Source: Brachypterus glaber | Lineage: Eukaryota; Arthropoda; Insecta; Coleoptera; Kateretidae | Reading direction: 5' to 3' | DNA: 64,000 bases | NCBI GenBank assembly: GCA_958510825.1 | Contig: OY294050.1 | Location: 43,413,249 to 43,477,248, forward strand | Shown here: one piece after another, positions 32,617-44,430 of the stretch | Layout of the letters: every line of letters begins with the position of its first letter | Numbering within the stretch: position 1 is the first letter of the stretch | Notes under the pieces: model-generated | The model's database searches: none | What the model was told of the DNA's origin: nothing | Seen by the model: the letters and a program-made list of their open reading frames with translations, nothing else | Position numbers and translations under genes: made by a program

Positions 32617-32820
32617 TTATATGATTAAATATTCTAAATCTTTTTTCACGTCACTATTTATTAGGTATATCTGGACCCCGGAGGTAAACGACACCATGTC
32701 ACAAGAACGTAATCTTTCAGGAGAGCAAGCTTTTGATTCTTTTTTAACATTAAAAATATTTTCTAGGGGCTCTCCATTAATTTTGTAAAAAAGAAGGACT
32801 ATTAACACAAAAATAACCAT
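32617..32820 (-). CDS. Small ORF with signal peptide, possible first exon
   Basis: A 67-codon frame starting at a true ATG in good context (CCAAGATGG). Residues 1-17 (MVIFVLIVLLFYKINGE) form a clear signal peptide with a hydrophobic core. The mature part PLENIFNVKKESKACSPERL has two Cys seven residues apart (CSPERLRSC). The sequence 5' of the ATG, including AGATCTGCAGAAGCAAGAAG, is less AT-rich than its neighbours and looks like an untranslated leader. Beyond DMVSFTSG the codons look non-coding, so an intron probably starts nearby, although only a weak donor (ATG|GTGTCG) is visible. It may be the first exon of a secreted host protein. The family is not recognised. Confidence 0.4.
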   Translation of the reverse strand: MVIFVLIVLLFYKINGEPLENIFNVKKESKACSPERLRSCDMVSFTSGVQIYLINSDVKKDLEYLII

Positions 32821-33218
32821 CTTGGAGAGACTTCTTGCTTCTGCAGATCTGGAACCTCTATATTTGATTTCAGCTTCATATAACAGCAGTTACTGTTATT
32901 TAACATTATTCGCATTCACGCATTATCTGTAATAACTTATGAGAGACTACTAATAAACTTAAAGAAAAACTGACAATATGTCAAATTATTCTAACCTCTT
33001 TCTTAAAATCTTATTTAAACTATAAAATAATTAATAAAATTGACATTTTGGCATATTTAAAACTTGCATTTTTTGTTGGTCCAACTGCACTTCCGTCAGC
33101 AAAGAAAAATCTGTTGTGGTCGCCACGATGCGCAGTGGGCCAGAAATAAACATAAATTGACAAAACTCTGATTTTTTTTGTACTTATATTTTCGATATCG
33201 CCGATTTCGAATACAAAT
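32821..33218. other. Possible 5' flank of the secreted-protein ORF
   Basis: The minus-strand leader lies at about 32821-32880. No convincing TATA box can be singled out in this AT-rich DNA. The remainder to 33218 is unannotated. Confidence 0.3.
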
Positions 33219-33673
33219 TAGGGTGGACCTTATATTTTTGGATTATCTTAAAATTTTAAATTAGGTGTAACTAAAAAATTCTAAAAATATGAGAGTCATC
33301 AAACTTCTCTAATAGGGATCCTAAAATTCGTAAAGTTACCATAAATCGCTGAAAATTGTCGTTAATTTTTGTATAAGTGAAAAATTTAAAGGGCTTGAAA
33401 TCTTAGTTTTTTCCTTTTGAGAATACAAAATTATGTGCCAAATTTCAAAATGATCACAGATTCTAACCCGTGCCGAAAATCCGCCAAAGTTGCCCCTAAC
33501 ACTTAAATTTAGGAATTTTTACCATAAGTGTGAGTCAAACAGTAAACAAACATTTTAAAAATGTATCAGATCGAACTGAATTTATTTTCGGCCCGAGTTA
33601 GAGTCCAAAATGATAAAAACGTAATACTTGAACGTTCCCTTAGGTGTAACTAGAAAATATAAGGTCCACCCTA
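33219..33673. mobile_element. 455-bp MITE with TAGGGTGGACC ends
   Basis: TAGGGTGGACCTTATATTTT at the left and AAATATAAGGTCCACCCTA at the right are complementary. An inner copy of TTAGGTGTAACTA lies near each end. A GTAATACTTGAACGTTCCCT stretch near 33631 belongs to the unrelated GGGAACGTTCAAG MITE family, suggesting exchange or nesting. A second copy is at 35812-36757. No ORF. Confidence 0.75.
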
Positions 33674-34048
33674 GTGGCACATTTTATATTTTGGATTTTG
33701 CTGAAATTTAAGTTCTTTTATATGAATCAATACCTAAAAGTTTAAAATTCAATATAAAGAAAAAGTTAGGGCGGTTCGACTTCGAAGATGTTGTCGTAAT
33801 TGATCTAAATTAAGCTTGATAATTAAGTTTATATTATTTATTACCAATATCGGTTCATAATTAAGCCTCTGAATATGATAAAGCCCAGATCAATGTAATC
33901 AATAAAACAATAGGTCAATTCAATAATTTAAGTTTCAAGCTTATGCGCCATATTACGATAAATACCAATTTTGTAGATAAAATTAGTGACTTGTTTTATC
34001 CCTATGTATGTTCAAAATCAATATATTTTATTTTTAAAATATGTTTTA
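33674..34048. other. No recognised feature
   Basis: AT-rich interval between MITEs. Confidence 0.4.
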
Positions 34049-34196
34049 GGGCCCATCCACAGACTCGCATAACAAGCATAATACATAAGAATGCGATGCC
34101 GTGATTGGCTTGATGTGCCGTCATGTATCTTATAAGCCAATCACGGTATCGCATTCTTGTGTACTATGCTTCTTATGCGAGCCTGTGGATGTGCCC
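34049..34196. mobile_element. 148-bp palindromic MITE, PIF/Harbinger-like
   Basis: GGGCCCATCCACAGACTCGC and GCGAGCCTGTGGATGTGCCC are complementary with two changes. The arms run about 62 bp, through GCCGTGATTGGCTT against AAGCCAATCACGG. TTA flanks both sides (34046-34048 and 34197-34199). A 3-bp TTA/TAA duplication with GGGC ends is characteristic of PIF/Harbinger-type MITEs. No coding. Confidence 0.75.
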
Positions 34197-34701
34197 TTAC
34201 TCTAGCAGTAAGACAATTTAACTTGAAAACAGAAGAAAAAATAGTAACTTCTGATTAAAAAATGCTTAAAATCGTCTAGGGTTTTTAGATGATTTTTTCC
34301 CAACATATGGCACTATCAAAATATACAAAAAAAGCTACCCAAAATGGCACGTTTTTGAAAAAGTTTGATTTTTTTATATTTTTTTGATTCAGAAATTTAA
34401 CTGTTTTTATTTAATTGGTTAGTCTCATACATAATTATTTTAGGATAATTTTGATGGGATGGGGGACGGGCCCCAAAATATTTTATATATATATATTTTT
34501 TGTATAAATACATTATTTACAGAGATATCCACAGAATGTAAAATAACAAACATTATTAATCATATAAATCGACGATTTATTATATTTTTTTGTGAGAAAG
34601 TACTCTCGCTCCTTTGATGCGGATTTTTTATTTATGAGTTCCGAAATAAAAAAAATATTAACCTTCTCTCAAATGTGGAGGTGATTATTTTTCGTCAATT
34701 C
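34197..34701. other. No recognised feature
   Basis: AT-rich; GATGGGATGGGGGACGGGCC near 34453 stands out in composition, but no element could be bounded. Confidence 0.4.
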
Positions 34702-35585
34702 CACAGGCCCACAATTTTTTTTTTGTGAGTCTTGGATTCCAATATGATATTCCTATGTATTTTTTCCCGCTGAAACCGAATCTGTAACCCGTTTAACCCT
34801 TACACGTCAGGATTTTGACATAACCTCAAAAAAAAAACTACTGAAACCGCTAAAATCATCTACTCCATACCACTTTTACCCCCTTCCTCCAAATTCGTAA
34901 TTTTGTAACCCCATAATCCCCTAACCTCGGAATACCATTACTCCATAACCTCAAAACCCCGTAACTTCATTAAGTAGAAAAATCTGGTTCGGGAAAACAG
35001 AACAATTACGTGAAATTTTCTTGTAGAACATAGTTATGAATAAGTAACTGTATAACCCTAAAATCCCATCACACCTCCTAACCCCTTTACACCGTAACCC
35101 CATATATTATAATCTCTTAACCCCATCATCCTATTCTGTGGAGAAGTCCGGTTCTCGAAATCATAAGAGTTTTGTGCGTGAAGTCATGAATCAAGGTCTA
35201 CTTCATTATTTTTTTAACTGGACTTCTCCTCAGAATAGGAACACGGGGTTAAGGGGATATAGTATATGGGGTTACAAAGGTATTTTGAGGTTATAGTTAC
35301 TTACCTATGACAATGTTCCACAAAAAAAAACTGAAGAATTTGTTCTGTTTTCCCAAACTAGATTTTTATATGATATTATAGGGTTCTGGGGTATAGAATT
35401 AGTAATTTGGGGTATGGCATAGATAATTTTAGCGGTTTCAGTAGTTTTCGGGTGTTTTTTTGTGGTTATGTCAAAATCCTGACGTGTAGGGGTTAAACGG
35501 ATTGCGGATTCAGTTTCAGCGGGAAAAATACATAGGAATATTATATTGGAATCCAAGACACAGAATTTTTTTTTGTGGGCCTGTG
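34702..35585. repeat. Foldback with C-rich left and G-rich right arms
   Basis: CACAGGCCCACAATTTTTTT at 34702 has its inverted partner at the right (TTTTTTTTGTGGGCCTGTG ending 35585). Inner matches include ACACGTCAGGATTTTGACAT against ATGTCAAAATCCTGACGTGT. The left arm is studded with AACCCC-type phrases such as CCCCATAATCCCCTAACCTC; the right arm carries the G-rich complement only in part. The centre (about 35125-35235) is a further palindrome, TCTGTGGAGAAGTCCGGTT against AACTGGACTTCTCCTCAGA. No coding. Confidence 0.75.
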
Positions 35586-35811
35586 TTATTTTTATTTTCT
35601 TTTATTAGTTGGAAAATGTTGCGAGTCTCCCCCCCAAAGATGTTCATTATGTACGCCCCTGCTGAATTTACTGATTTAACTTTAATGGTTTAATGATGTG
35701 TAAACCCTATTCTAATGAGATCCATTGTAATTCGCGTTGCCATGCTAACTTAACTTAAAATTTGTTAGACCCACCGTGATATATTCCATTGTATACAATA
35801 TTAGGGTGGAC

Positions 35812-36757
35812 CTTATATTTTTTTATTATCTTAAAGTTTTCATTTAGGTGTAACTATAAAACCACATAGGTAGAGAATATATAGAGGAAATAAACGTTTG
35901 CGCAGGGTTCTGCGCTGCGTAATAACAATAGATAGAAAATTGACATCTAAACGGTAAAAATGGCGGTTCTACGTTGCCAACACCATTTCAACCGTATAAT
36001 TTTTTATCATAAAACCCAATAAATTTCAAATATGTTGCTACAAATGTTAATAAGAACACTCAAAGACAGCATAAATTTACATTCAAAGCGTTTAAATGCA
36101 AGCAAACGTAAATTTACACGGGTAGGAGGTCCGACAAAGCTGCACTCTGTCTTTTGTTATGAAATAGAGTAATTGGTGATATTTTGTTTCTGACGTTGTT
36201 TGTGGTATTTGCGTGTCTTTATAGTTTTATTTTGTTTATAGTGTTTAAATTTTTAACTTAAAAAGACTTGTTTTGTAAAGACTTGTAAAAATGTGAAAAA
36301 CCTTTTTGAGGTTTTGTTTTTCTTTACAAATTTTGACGTTTAAACGGAAAAAATGGCGGACTAAATTTTACACACCTAATGTGTTTTTGTCTTTATCTAA
36401 TACCCACTGAAGCTTCTCTACCTATGTGTATAAAACTAGAAAATATGAGAGTGATCATACTTCTCTAAGGATCCTAATTGTGCTCCTAATATTTGTAAAT
36501 TACCAATGAATTTCGTTGAAAATTGTCTGTCATTTTTGTATAAGTGAAAAATTTAAGGGGCTTGAAACCTTATTTTTTTTCTTTTAAGCATACACAACTA
36601 TGTGCCAAATTTCAAAATGATCAAAAGATTCTAACCCGTGCCGAAAATCTGCCAAAGTTGCCTCTAACACTAAAATTTACGAATTTCTTTTTACCATAAA
36701 TGTGAGTCAAACGGTAAACAAACATTTTAAAAATGTATCAAACCGGACTCAATTTAT
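35812..36757. mobile_element. TAGGGTGGACC MITE, copy 2, interrupted
   Basis: It starts TAGGGTGGACCTTATATTTT and is interrupted at 35863-36428 by another MITE. It resumes with GAAAATATGAGAG, AAACATTTTAAAAATGTATC and other phrases shared with 33219-33673. The right end is missing, lost after CAATTTATTTT near 36760. Confidence 0.75.
35863..36428. mobile_element. 566-bp hAT-like MITE with perfect 8-bp duplication
   Basis: The inverted ends are CACATAGGTAGAGA and TCTCTACCTATGTG. TATAAAAC flanks it at 35855-35862 and 36429-36436. The host MITE copy at 33219-33673 shows the corresponding unoccupied site. An 8-bp duplication is the hallmark of hAT transposons. No transposase; phrases such as AAAATGGCGG occur near both ends. 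Confidence 0.85.
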
Positions 36758-36828
36758 TTTTATTTAATGAATTCTAATAATTATTTATAATATTAAAATG
36801 ATTTAACTAAAACAAAACGAGCTAAGCG

Positions 36829-36864
36829 CCAAATATTTAGGAGCTCTTATTTGGCGCATAGCTT
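36829..36864. repeat. Hairpin AGCTAAGCGCCAAATA
   Basis: GAGCTAAGCGCCAAATA and TATTTGGCGCATAGCTT form a stem of about 16 bp with one mismatch around a loop of a few bases (TTTAGGAGCTCT spans the turn). It may be a minimal MITE. Confidence 0.55.
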
Positions 36865-37130
36865 AGTAAATGTAATTTAAGAAAAATATTATATATAGTA
36901 ATATTAATTAAAAAAAAAAAAATAAATAAAATTAAGGGTTTTAAGAGAAAAATAAATACAAAATGGTTTAAAAGGAAGTTATTATCCAGGTTAATGTCCG
37001 TTTCTTAAAAAAAAAAACGAGATGTACTTCCTGGTTAAAGTTATTACAGATACCAGCTGTAATAACTTACCCCAGTATTAAAAAACAACATTATTAACAA
37101 GCACTGAAATCTAAATTATTTATAAAATAA
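36865..37130. other. No recognised gene
   Basis: One hairpin, AGTTATTACAG...CTGTAATAACT, is seen near 37040-37068. Otherwise nothing. Confidence 0.4.
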
Positions 37131-39500
37131 TTATTTATCATAAATTATCATACATCATAAATTATGATAAAAGGACAAACTACAGTTTTTTCGGGGAAAC
37201 TATGTCATACTGTATGACTAATAAATAACCTTTTATTCGATTGTAATCAATTTTAAGAAATAATTTATAATTTATTAAAAAAAATAACAGGCAAATAGCT
37301 AACATTATTTTTTACTAGTAAGATGGTACAAGTGTATAAAGACAAATAAATAACAAACGAATAAATTATAAAGGCTGTCATAATTCTTCTTTTAACGCGT
37401 ATAATATTTATGACAATTATAATAATGGATTTATAAGGAAAAATGTACAAAAATACATCAATTTACTTTTGTTTTATTTATACATAATGGAATTTTATTC
37501 TTAAAAATGTGCAGATATTTATCAAGTATTATATGCTCCTCAAAACCTAATATGTTACCTTCAAATTAATTTTTCTCAAAAACGGCCAATCCTACTCATA
37601 GGATACCGTATACGGTAATACAATAAGAGTACTTTTTTATGTATTTGTACCTGATAAATCATATTCTTATAATAAAACTTCCAAAAAGTTTCATACAAAA
37701 AAGTTGTCAACTCCTGGTTTAAATAACAATAACGAATAAATTATAAAGACTGTCATAATTCTTTTTTTAACGCGTATAATATTTATAACAATTATAATAA
37801 TGGATTTATAAGGAAAAATGAACAGAAATACATCAAATTTACTTTTGTTTTATTCATACATAACGGAATTTTTTTCCTAAAAATGTGCAGATATTTATCA
37901 AGTATTATTTGCTTCTCAAAACCTAATATGTTACCTTCAAATTCGTTTTTCTCAAAAACGGCCAATCCTACTCGCAGGATACCGTATACGGTAATACAAT
38001 AAGAGTACTTTTTTATGTATTTTTACCTGATAAATCATTATTATAATAATAAAACTACAAAAAAGTTACGTACAAAAAAGTTGACAACCCCTGGTTTAAA
38101 TATTTTCATAAAGGTAACATAGAATGTACAGCCTTATAAAAGTCAGATCACATGCAAAGCCTCATTGCTCATTGATATAACTCAAAGGGACTAAACTAAC
38201 GTAAATCAACATTAACAATAACCAACGTTCCCCAAACCAACACAAAACCAACGTAAACCAACGTTACCGTAAACTAACGCACCCGTTAAAAAAAACATCA
38301 AACATCAAACCAACGTTGTCTTATTTAAGATGGTTTTCGCAGAATTTGATTATCTCTTTTAGTTTTCGAGAAAATAGAGTTGGGACACCCGGTATGAAAT
38401 AGTTATTTATCATAAATTATCATACATCATAAATTATGACAAACTACACTGTTTTCGGACGGACCTATGTATGACTCATACAATCTTTTATTCGATTGTA
38501 ATCAATTTTAAGAAATAATTTATTATTTATTAAAAAAAAATAACAGGAAAATAGCTAAAATTATTTTTTACTAGTAAGATGGTACAAGTGTATATAGACA
38601 AATAAATAACAAACGAATAAATTATAAAGGCTGTCATAATTCTTCTTTTAACGCGTATAATATTTATGACAATTATAATAATGGATTTATAAGGAAAAAT
38701 GTACAAAAATACATCAAATTTACTTTTGTTTTATTTATACATAATGGAATTTTATTCTTAAAAATGTGCAGATATTTATCAAGTATTATATGCTCCTCAA
38801 AACCTAATATGTTACCTTCAAATTAATTTTTCTCAAAAACGGCCAATCCTACTCATAGGATCCGTATACGGTAATACAATAAGAGTACTTTTTTATGTAT
38901 TTGTACCTGATAAATCATATTCTTATAATAAAACTACAAAAAGTTACATACAAAAAAGTTGTCAACCCCTGGTTTAAATAACAAACGAATAAATTATAAA
39001 GACTGTCATAATTTTTTTTTTAACGCGTATAATATTTATAACAATTATAATATTGGATTTATAAGGAAAACTGAACAGAAATACATCAAATTTACTTTTG
39101 TTTTATTCATACATAACGGCATTTTTTTCCTAAAAATGTGCAGATATTTATCAAGTATTATTTGCTCCTCAAAACCTAATATGTTACCTTCAAATTCATT
39201 TTTCTCAAAAACGGCCTATCCTACTCGCAGGATACCGTATACGGTAATAAAATAATAGTACTTTTTTATGTATTTGTACCTGATAAATCATATTCTAATA
39301 TAAAACTACAAAAAAGTTATGTACAAAAAAGTTGACAACCCCTGGTTTAAATATTTACATAAAGGTAACATAGAATGTATAGCCTTATTAAAGTTAGATC
39401 ACATGCAAAGCCACGTTGATATAACTCAAAGAGGGACTAAATTAACGTAAACCAACATTAACATAAACCAACGTCCTTCAAACCAACGCAAAACCTACGT
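37131..39500. repeat. Nested tandem array: about 375-bp unit twice, whole block twice
   Basis: A unit of about 375 bp, starting AACGAATAAATTATAAAG and passing through TTTAACGCGTATAATATTTA and AAACGGCCAATCCTAC, occurs at about 37350, 37732, 38614 and 38985. The entire block, including its leader TTATTTATCATAAATTATCA, is duplicated at about 37131-38240 and 38401-39500, an offset of about 1.27 kb. The tail of each block contains simple phrases of AACCAACGT type. The unit is related to the centre of FB1 (GGCCAATCCTAC, AAGAGTAC), so the array grew from an FB1-like element. No coding. Confidence 0.8.
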
Positions 39501-40310
39501 TACGTTACCTTATTTTAAGTAGTAAAGGAGATACGAGGTAATTAGTTCCACATAACTTATAAACCAATTGGAATTTTAAATTAGGACTTTGCTTAGGTCA
39601 TTACTAATCATGTACAGAATTGATTAGTGCAAAAAACCGAAAATCGAATTTTTGGAGATACGAGGTAGTTAAGGTAACACGACGATATGTCCAAAAACGG
39701 CTCGTAAGGAAGCTACGCCCCTTCAAAAGGGGTTCCAAAAATTCGATTTTTTATTAATAACTTAGGGACCCTTAGTGTTATAGCATCGAGGTTTAGCATG
39801 TGATCTATGCTTTGTAAGGCCTATAAGCTAATAATATTTGCATGTAGTTACTTTAACCAGGGGCGTCCGTAATGGGGGTCTTATCACTTTTTTTTGCCCC
39901 AAACTTTTTTCTTCTTAATTTTTTTGTGGGTTTATTTTTAAAATTGTATTACTAAGGTAAAAATACATAAAAAGGTACTCTTGTTGTAATACCATATGAT
40001 TAACCGTTTTCGAGAAGAATACAATTAAAGGTAAAATTAGACCTTTCTAGAACCAAAAATTAAACACTTAAATGTTGAAAACTAAAAAATTAATAATGCA
40101 GGATGATTCTAAATTAAAAGCTAAGAAAACAACTATTTATATATGTAGGTCAAAAAATCGCTTTGAAAGGTACCATGGCCCTTTATTATTTTGCTGACCG
40201 TAATTCCCTTAACATTGATTTTTGGAAGTATGCAAACTTTTTTTCTTAGTTTTCGGTGTACAGTAACCCTACACCATAATTTTATTTTTTTAAATTTTTT
40301 TTGGTTTTCA
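39501..40310. mobile_element. Degraded FB1 fragment
   Basis: It retains AAGCTACGCCCCTTCAAAAG near 39711, AAAGGTACTCTTGTTGTAAT near 39973 and TTAACCGTTTTCGAGAAG, all FB1 hallmarks, but clear TACAGGGTG tips are missing. A short GGAGATACGAGGTA phrase is repeated near 39528 and 39654. Confidence 0.6.
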
Positions 40311-42926
40311 AAGTATACCGTACTATAAGCGTGATATGCTTTACCAAATGTTACAGTAATTTGTACTTTAACATGCCAGTATTAATAAACACATGTTGCG
40401 TGCGGATCCAAACGTACCAGCACGGTCTCTATGCTAGTATGACAACATTTTGTATACAATACACACATTTCAGTATTTAATATCACAAGTAAAGTATTAA
40501 ATACCAATGTTGGCGATATAAATTAAAAATATGTATTAACAAATAAAAAATATATATTAACAAATAACTCGAAAATAACATTCAGTATTAAAAATACAAC
40601 TAAATCTTCTGTATTCTATGTAGAATTTCACTGTTGGTGGTTCTGTAATGTCAAGACCTTCCTTTACAAGGATCCATTGTTCGTTGCCTTTGTTAATTTT
40701 GTTCATATAAATCTAGATAAACTTATTCATGTCCAATTATTTTTTTAATGCTACTACAATTTTAGTTTCTCGGAATTTTCAACAATAAAATTATGGTAAT
40801 TATTAGTGAACATACGTTACAAGCTTCAAGCATTATCTTATATAAAAAGGGCCACACACGTCCCCCCAAATGGAAATAGGCAACCACACACAAATACAAA
40901 CTGATAAAATAATCTATCCTTTTTTACTTTTCTCTGTATTATTACTAATCAAAATTTTGATATTATTTACTAATTGTTATTTTACTAAATACTGTAACAT
41001 ACTTTAAACTAGATGAATAACACAACAACTACAACTTAAAGTATACCAAACTATAACTGTGATATAATTTACCAAATGTCATAGTATTAATAAACACATG
41101 TTGCGTGGGGATCCAAATGTACCAGCACGGTCTCTATGCTAGTATGACAACATTTTGTATACAATACACACATTTCAGTATTTAATATCACAAGTAGTAT
41201 TAAATACCAATGTTGGCGATATAAATTAAAAATATGTATTAACAAATAAAAAATATATATTAACAAATAACTCGAAAATAACATTCAGTATTAAAAATAC
41301 AACTAAATTTTCTGTATTCTGTGTAGAATTTCACTGTTGGTGGTTCTGTAATGTCAAGACCTTACTTTACAAGGATCCATTGTTCGTTTCCTTTGTTAAT
41401 TTTGTTCATATTAATTTAGATAAACTTATTCATGTCCAATTATTTTTTTTAATGCTACTACAATTTTAGTTTCTCGGAATTTTCAACAATAAAATTATGG
41501 TAATTATTAGTGAACATACATTACAAGCTTCAAGCATTATCTTATATAAAAAGGGCCACACACGTCCCCCCAAATGGAAATAGGCAACCACACACAAATA
41601 CAAACTGATAAAATAATCGATCCTTTTTTACTTTTCTCTGTATTATTACTAATCAACATTTTGATATTATTTACCAATTTTTATTTTACTAAATACTGTA
41701 ACATACTTTAAACTAGATCATTAACACAACAACTACAACTTAAAGTATACCAAACTATAACTGTGACATAATTTACCAAATGTCATAGTATTAATAAACA
41801 CATGTTGCGTGGGGATCCAAATGTACCAGCACGGTCTCTATGTTAGTATGACAACATTTTGTATACAATACACACATTTCAGTATTTAATATCATAAGTA
41901 TTAAATACCAATGGTGGCGATATAAATAAAAAATATGTATTAACAAATAACTTCACTATTAAAAATACAACGAATTTTTCTGTATTCTGTGTAAAATTTC
42001 ACTGTTGGTGGTTCTGTAATGTCAAGACCTTCCTTTTCAAGGATCCATTGTTCGTTTCTTTTGTTAATTTTGTTCATATTAATTTAGATAAACTTATTCA
42101 TGTTCAATTATTTTTTTTTAATGCTACTACAATTTTAGTTTCTCGGAATGTTCAACAATAAAATTATGGTAATTATTAGTGAACATACATTACAAGCTTC
42201 AAGCATTATCTTATATAAAAAGGGCCACACACGTCCCCACAAATGGAAATAGGCAACCACACACAAATACAAACTGATAAAATAATCGATCCTTTTTTAC
42301 TTTTCTCTGTATTATTACTAATCAAAATTTTGATATTATTTACTAATTGTTATTTTACTAAATACTGTAACATACTTTAAACTAGATGAATAACACAACA
42401 ACTACAACTTAAAGTATACCAAACTATAACTGTGATATAATTTACCAAATGTCATAGTATTAATAAACACATGTTGCGTGGGGATCCAAATGTACCAGCA
42501 CGGTCTCTATGTTAGTATGACAACATTTTGTATACAATACACACATTTCAGTATTTCATATCGCAAGTAAAGTATTAAATACCAATGGCGGCGATATAAA
42601 TAAAAAATATGTATTAACAAATAAAAAATATGTATTAACAAATAACTCGCAAATAACATTCACTATTAAAAATACAAAGAATTTTTTTGTATTCTGTTGG
42701 TGGTTCTGTAATGTCAAGACCTTCCTTTACAAGGATCCATTGTTCGTTTCTTTTGTTAATTTTGTTCATATTAATTTAGATAAACTTATTCATGTCCAAT
42801 TATTTTTTTTAATGCTACTACAATTTTAGTTTCTCGGAATTTTCAACAATAAAATTATGGTAAATATTAGTCGTGAACTATACCTACATTACAAGCTTCA
42901 AGCATTATCTTATATATAAAAAGGAC
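40311..42926. repeat. Satellite-like tandem array, about 670-730-bp monomer, four copies
   Basis: Monomers start AAGTATACC at 40311, 41039, 41743 and 42412; the last is cut at about 515 bp. They share CACATGTTGCGTG, GTACCAGCACGGTCTCTATG, TGTTGGTGGTTCTGTAATGT and AAGCTTCAAGCATTATCTTA. Divergence between monomers is low (a few percent by eye), with length changes in the AAATAAAAAATATATATTAA region and in TA/CA runs. No ORF is conserved among monomers, so it is non-coding. The right end runs into another mobile element. Confidence 0.85.
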
Positions 42927-42990
42927 CAGTTAGGGGAAAGGATCAAATGGTGGGTCACATACTAAGACTTGAGAACATACCCACTTAAAC

Positions 42991-44430
42991 ATACTGGGTG
43001 TTTACGGTCCTCTGGCATAAATGTTAAGGGAATATTCTACATCATAAAATAGGACAAACATAAGTAAATTAAGCCCCTTTGAAAGTGGCTAAAAATTTGG
43101 TTTTATTTAACCCTTTGAGACAGCAACGAGTTTTTGCATTTTAAATAATCTTAATAAGCCCCATTTTCGTATGTTATTTTCATTTACTTATTTTAACCCC
43201 CCCCCCCTTATCAGTTTTTGTCCCAAACTTTTTTCTGTGTAACTTTTTTGCAATTTTATTTTTGAAATATGATTCATCAAGTCAAAATACATAAAAAAGG
43301 TACTCTTGTTGTAATACTGTCGGATTAACCGTTTTCGAGAAAAGTTCATTTGAAGATGAAATTTCACGGTTCGAGGACGAAAAATTAAATACTAAAATGT
43401 CGAGAACCAAAATTTTATTGATGCAATGTTATTCTACATCAAAAACTAAGAAAAAAAGTTTACGTACATGTAGGTCGAAAAAACGCTTTTAAAGCTACCA
43501 TAGCCCTTTAAAAATGGTGCATATTTAGGAGACCATAGCTCCATTAGGATTAATTTTTGGAAGTACCTGTATATGAGTTTTTTTTTAGTTTTAAATGTAC
43601 ATTCGCCCTGCATCATTAAAATTTTGGTTTTCAACATTTTAGTCCCCCCCGTTTCAAAATTCTGTGTAAATACTGCTAAAAATTTGGAAAGGAGATTGTG
43701 GGAATGGTATTTAAGGATCGAGGAGCCTGTAAAAATGGAGGAAAGGCGAAGATGGAAGATGTAAATTATTTGTTACATTTGTCAACTTTGTAAATTTTTG
43801 GACATTTTTTTTCTCAAAATTAGTGGAAGAGCCCCTTGCACAAGTTTTGTAACTTATTTGTGGCTTTCCATGATTCTGTGTATCTATTCAAATAAATAAA
43901 TAATAATAAAATACATAAAAAAGGTACTCTTGTTGTATTACTGTAGGATTAACCGTTTTCGAGAAAAAATAATTTAAGTGGGGGAAATTTTACGCTTCGA
44001 GGACGAAAAATTAAATACTAAAATGTTGAAACCACAATTTCAATAATCCACATCAAAAACTAAGAAAAAAAGATTCTATACATGTAGGTCGAAAAATCGC
44101 TCTTAAAGCTACTATGGCCCTTTAAAAATAGTGTATTTTTAGAAGACTATAGCCTCTTGGGATTGATTTTTGGAAATACCTGTATATGAGATTTTTTCTT
44201 AGTTTTTAATGTACATTTACCTGGCATCATTGAAATGTTGGTTTTCAACATTTTAGTATTTAATTTTTAGTCCTCGAAACGAGAAATTGCAACTTGAAAT
44301 GATTTTTTTCTCGAAAACGGTTAATCCTACAGTATTACAACAAGCGTACCTTTTTATGTATTTTGACATGGGAAATCATGTTTCAATAATAAAATTAATA
44401 AGGCTCATTTTGTACACTAGAAAAAATATC
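42991..44430. mobile_element. FB1 foldback, interrupted copy
   Basis: Left landmarks are CCCTTTGAAAGTGGCTAAAA near 43076 and AGGTACTCTTGTTGTAATAC near 43298. The right half is inverted, with ACGGTTAATCCTACAGTATT near 44317. A retroelement-like 3' segment (43644-43910) separates the halves, and part of the FB1 sequence is duplicated on both sides. The tips are degraded. Confidence 0.65.
43644..43910 (+). mobile_element. Possible LINE 3' end inserted in FB1
   Basis: The segment starts at a C run followed by GTTTCAAAATTCTGTGTAAA, has a short coding-like stretch (LWEWYLRIEEPVKMEERRRW) ending at 43764, and ends in AAATAAATAAATAATAATAA. An A-rich tail with polyadenylation-like signals suggests a 5'-truncated retrotransposon. 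The family cannot be named. Confidence 0.4.
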
